NCBI GenBank assembly: GCA_026416065.1
Contig: JAOAFW010000331.1
Span: forward strand, 1-6,759
Length of the DNA stretch: 6,759 nucleotides
Source of the DNA: Fimbriimonadales bacterium
GTDB taxonomy: Bacteria; Armatimonadota; Fimbriimonadia; Fimbriimonadales; GBS-DC
Reading direction: 5' to 3'
Shown here piece by piece: positions 6,157 through 6,759 of this stretch; the stretch's first letter is position 1, and each line of letters starts with the position of its first letter. A program made the translations under genes and the position numbers. Below the pieces are notes generated by a model that saw only the letters and a program-made list of their open reading frames with translations, was not told the origin of the DNA and did no database searches.

Positions 6157-6172
6157 TGTGACTTAAATCACA
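6157..6172 (+). promoter_or_regulatory. CRP-type operator (TGTGA-N6-TCACA)
   Basis: TGTGACTTAAATCACA is a perfect match to both arms of the Crp/Fnr-family site used by cyclic-AMP receptor proteins, with six bases between the arms and an A-rich left flank (AAA at 6154-6156). It is centred near 6164.5, between the terminase terminator and the fasciclin gene. The regulator itself is not in the window, so the binding protein and its ligand are inferred from the motif. Confidence 0.6.
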
Positions 6173-6195
6173 GAACTGCCTCCCGCGCACAGGGG

Positions 6196-6201
6196 TAATA
6201 T
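6196..6201 (+). promoter_or_regulatory. Probable -10 element of the fasciclin gene
   Basis: TAATAT resembles the TATAAT -10 hexamer. At 17 bases' spacing the -35 region reads GAACTG, a poor match, which is expected for an activator-dependent promoter. With a start near 6207-6208 the CRP-type palindrome would be centred about 43 bases upstream, close to the class II activation position of -41.5. Confidence 0.45.
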
Positions 6202-6220
6202 TTTGCCACGCTAAACATCT

Positions 6221-6225
6221 GGAGG
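6221..6225 (+). promoter_or_regulatory. SD of the fasciclin gene
   Basis: GGAGG ends five bases before ATG 6231. This is a strong SD and fixes the start of the fasciclin gene. Confidence 0.8.
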
Positions 6226-6230
6226 CGACT

Positions 6231-6731
6231 ATGAAAAACCGATGGATTTGGGGCTTACCCGCCGTCTTGTTGGCGAGTGCGTTAATCGGCTACGCCGGTA
6301 TGGCGCCCAATGCCGAGAAAAAGGATATTGTTGACACCGCTGTTGGCGCAGGTCAGTTCAAGACTCTCGTCAAGCTTGTACAGGAGGCTGGTCTTGTCGA
6401 TGCGCTTCGCGGCGAGGGACCGTTCACCGTGTTCGCTCCCACCGACGAAGCCTTCGCGAAGCTGCCCAAGGCACAGGTAGATGCGCTGCTCAAGGATAAG
6501 GAAGCCTTGCGCCGTGTATTGCTCTACCACGTGGTTTCGGGCAAGGTTATGTCTAAGGATGTTGTAAAACTGCGTTCCGCCAAGACCCTGCAGGGTCAGA
6601 ATATTAATATCCGCGTTGAAGGAAACACCGTTCGCATCAATGACGCGAAGGTCGTCAAGGCGGACATCGAGTGCACCAACGGCGTGATTCACGTCATCGA
6701 CAAGGTCATCCTCCCTCCCAACCGCAAGTAA
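6231..6731 (+). CDS. Secreted fasciclin (FAS1) domain protein
   Basis: This 166-residue exported protein consists of one FAS1 domain, a fold used in extracellular adhesion and matrix or ligand binding. A signal peptide is clear: M-K-N-R, then a hydrophobic stretch to about residue 22. The cleavage site is not sharply defined (around 22-29), and there is no lipobox Cys. The FAS1 domain covers about 32-163, with D-I-V-D-T-A near 32-37, the H1 motif F-T-V-F-A-P-T-D-E-A-F (65-75), Y-H-V-V (99-102), and the H2 block K-A-D-I-E-C-T-N-G-V-I-H-V-I-D-K-V-I-L-P (143-162). It is a normal length for a single-domain member of the M. tuberculosis MPT70-like type. It appears to have its own promoter with a CRP-type site and a strong SD, and is separated from the terminase by a hairpin. 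Codon use looks more A/T-tolerant than in neighbouring genes, as often seen in well-expressed genes. The ligand is unknown. Confidence 0.96.
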   Translation: MKNRWIWGLPAVLLASALIGYAGMAPNAEKKDIVDTAVGAGQFKTLVKLVQEAGLVDALRGEGPFTVFAPTDEAFAKLPKAQVDALLKDKEALRRVLLYHVVSGKVMSKDVVKLRSAKTLQGQNINIRVEGNTVRINDAKVVKADIECTNGVIHVIDKVILPPNRK

Positions 6732-6759
6732 GTACCTCCCTTCTGCCTGCTCCCCTCTC

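Noticed and set aside
4919..6759. Prophage or mobile element around the TerL gene
   Set aside because: No integrase, structural gene, attachment repeats or tRNA is visible. The following gene is an ordinary secreted FAS1 protein with its own promoter.

Overview
This is a gene-dense, GC-rich bacterial window with seven protein-coding genes and no RNA genes, CRISPR array, insertion sequence or tRNA that I can see. No gene-free stretch exceeds about 100 bases. The mix suggests a free-living, possibly thermophilic bacterium. The mix is HEAT-repeat protein, NDP-sugar pyrophosphorylase, RNase HII, secreted fasciclin-domain protein and GTG/TTG starts with good Shine-Dalgarno (SD) sites. Armatimonadota or a similar deep lineage would fit the flavour of the proteins, but that is a guess from protein style, not a demonstrated assignment.

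Layout: (1) At the left edge, on the plus strand, is the 3' part of a HEAT-repeat protein, open at the window edge. It is coupled through an ATGA stop/start overlap to a putative zinc metalloprotease with an HEYGH motif. (2) This pair ends tail-to-tail against a minus-strand cluster; the two terminal stop codons overlap by four bases. Read in its own direction, the minus cluster is rnhB (RNase HII), a small two-helix membrane protein, an NDP-sugar nucleotidyltransferase with a beta-helix tail, and a membrane protein with two zinc ribbons and a ribosomal L7/L12-like C-terminal domain. Overlaps and short gaps suggest one operon. (3) Divergent from rnhB, 66 bases away, is a complete phage-type large terminase (TerL) gene with intact ATPase and nuclease motifs but no phage neighbours. 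It ends in a hairpin that may be a terminator. (4) Last is a secreted single-FAS1 (fasciclin) protein. A perfect CRP-type palindrome sits upstream of its -10-like element at a spacing close to that of class II activated promoters.

The points most worth a second look are the lone, apparently functional TerL in a housekeeping context, the fusion of membrane helices, zinc ribbons and an L7/L12-like domain, the CRP-type site upstream of the fasciclin gene, and an SD-masking hairpin that could couple translation of two operon genes. The window does not prove a new multi-gene system. The lone TerL is the best candidate for undescribed biology.
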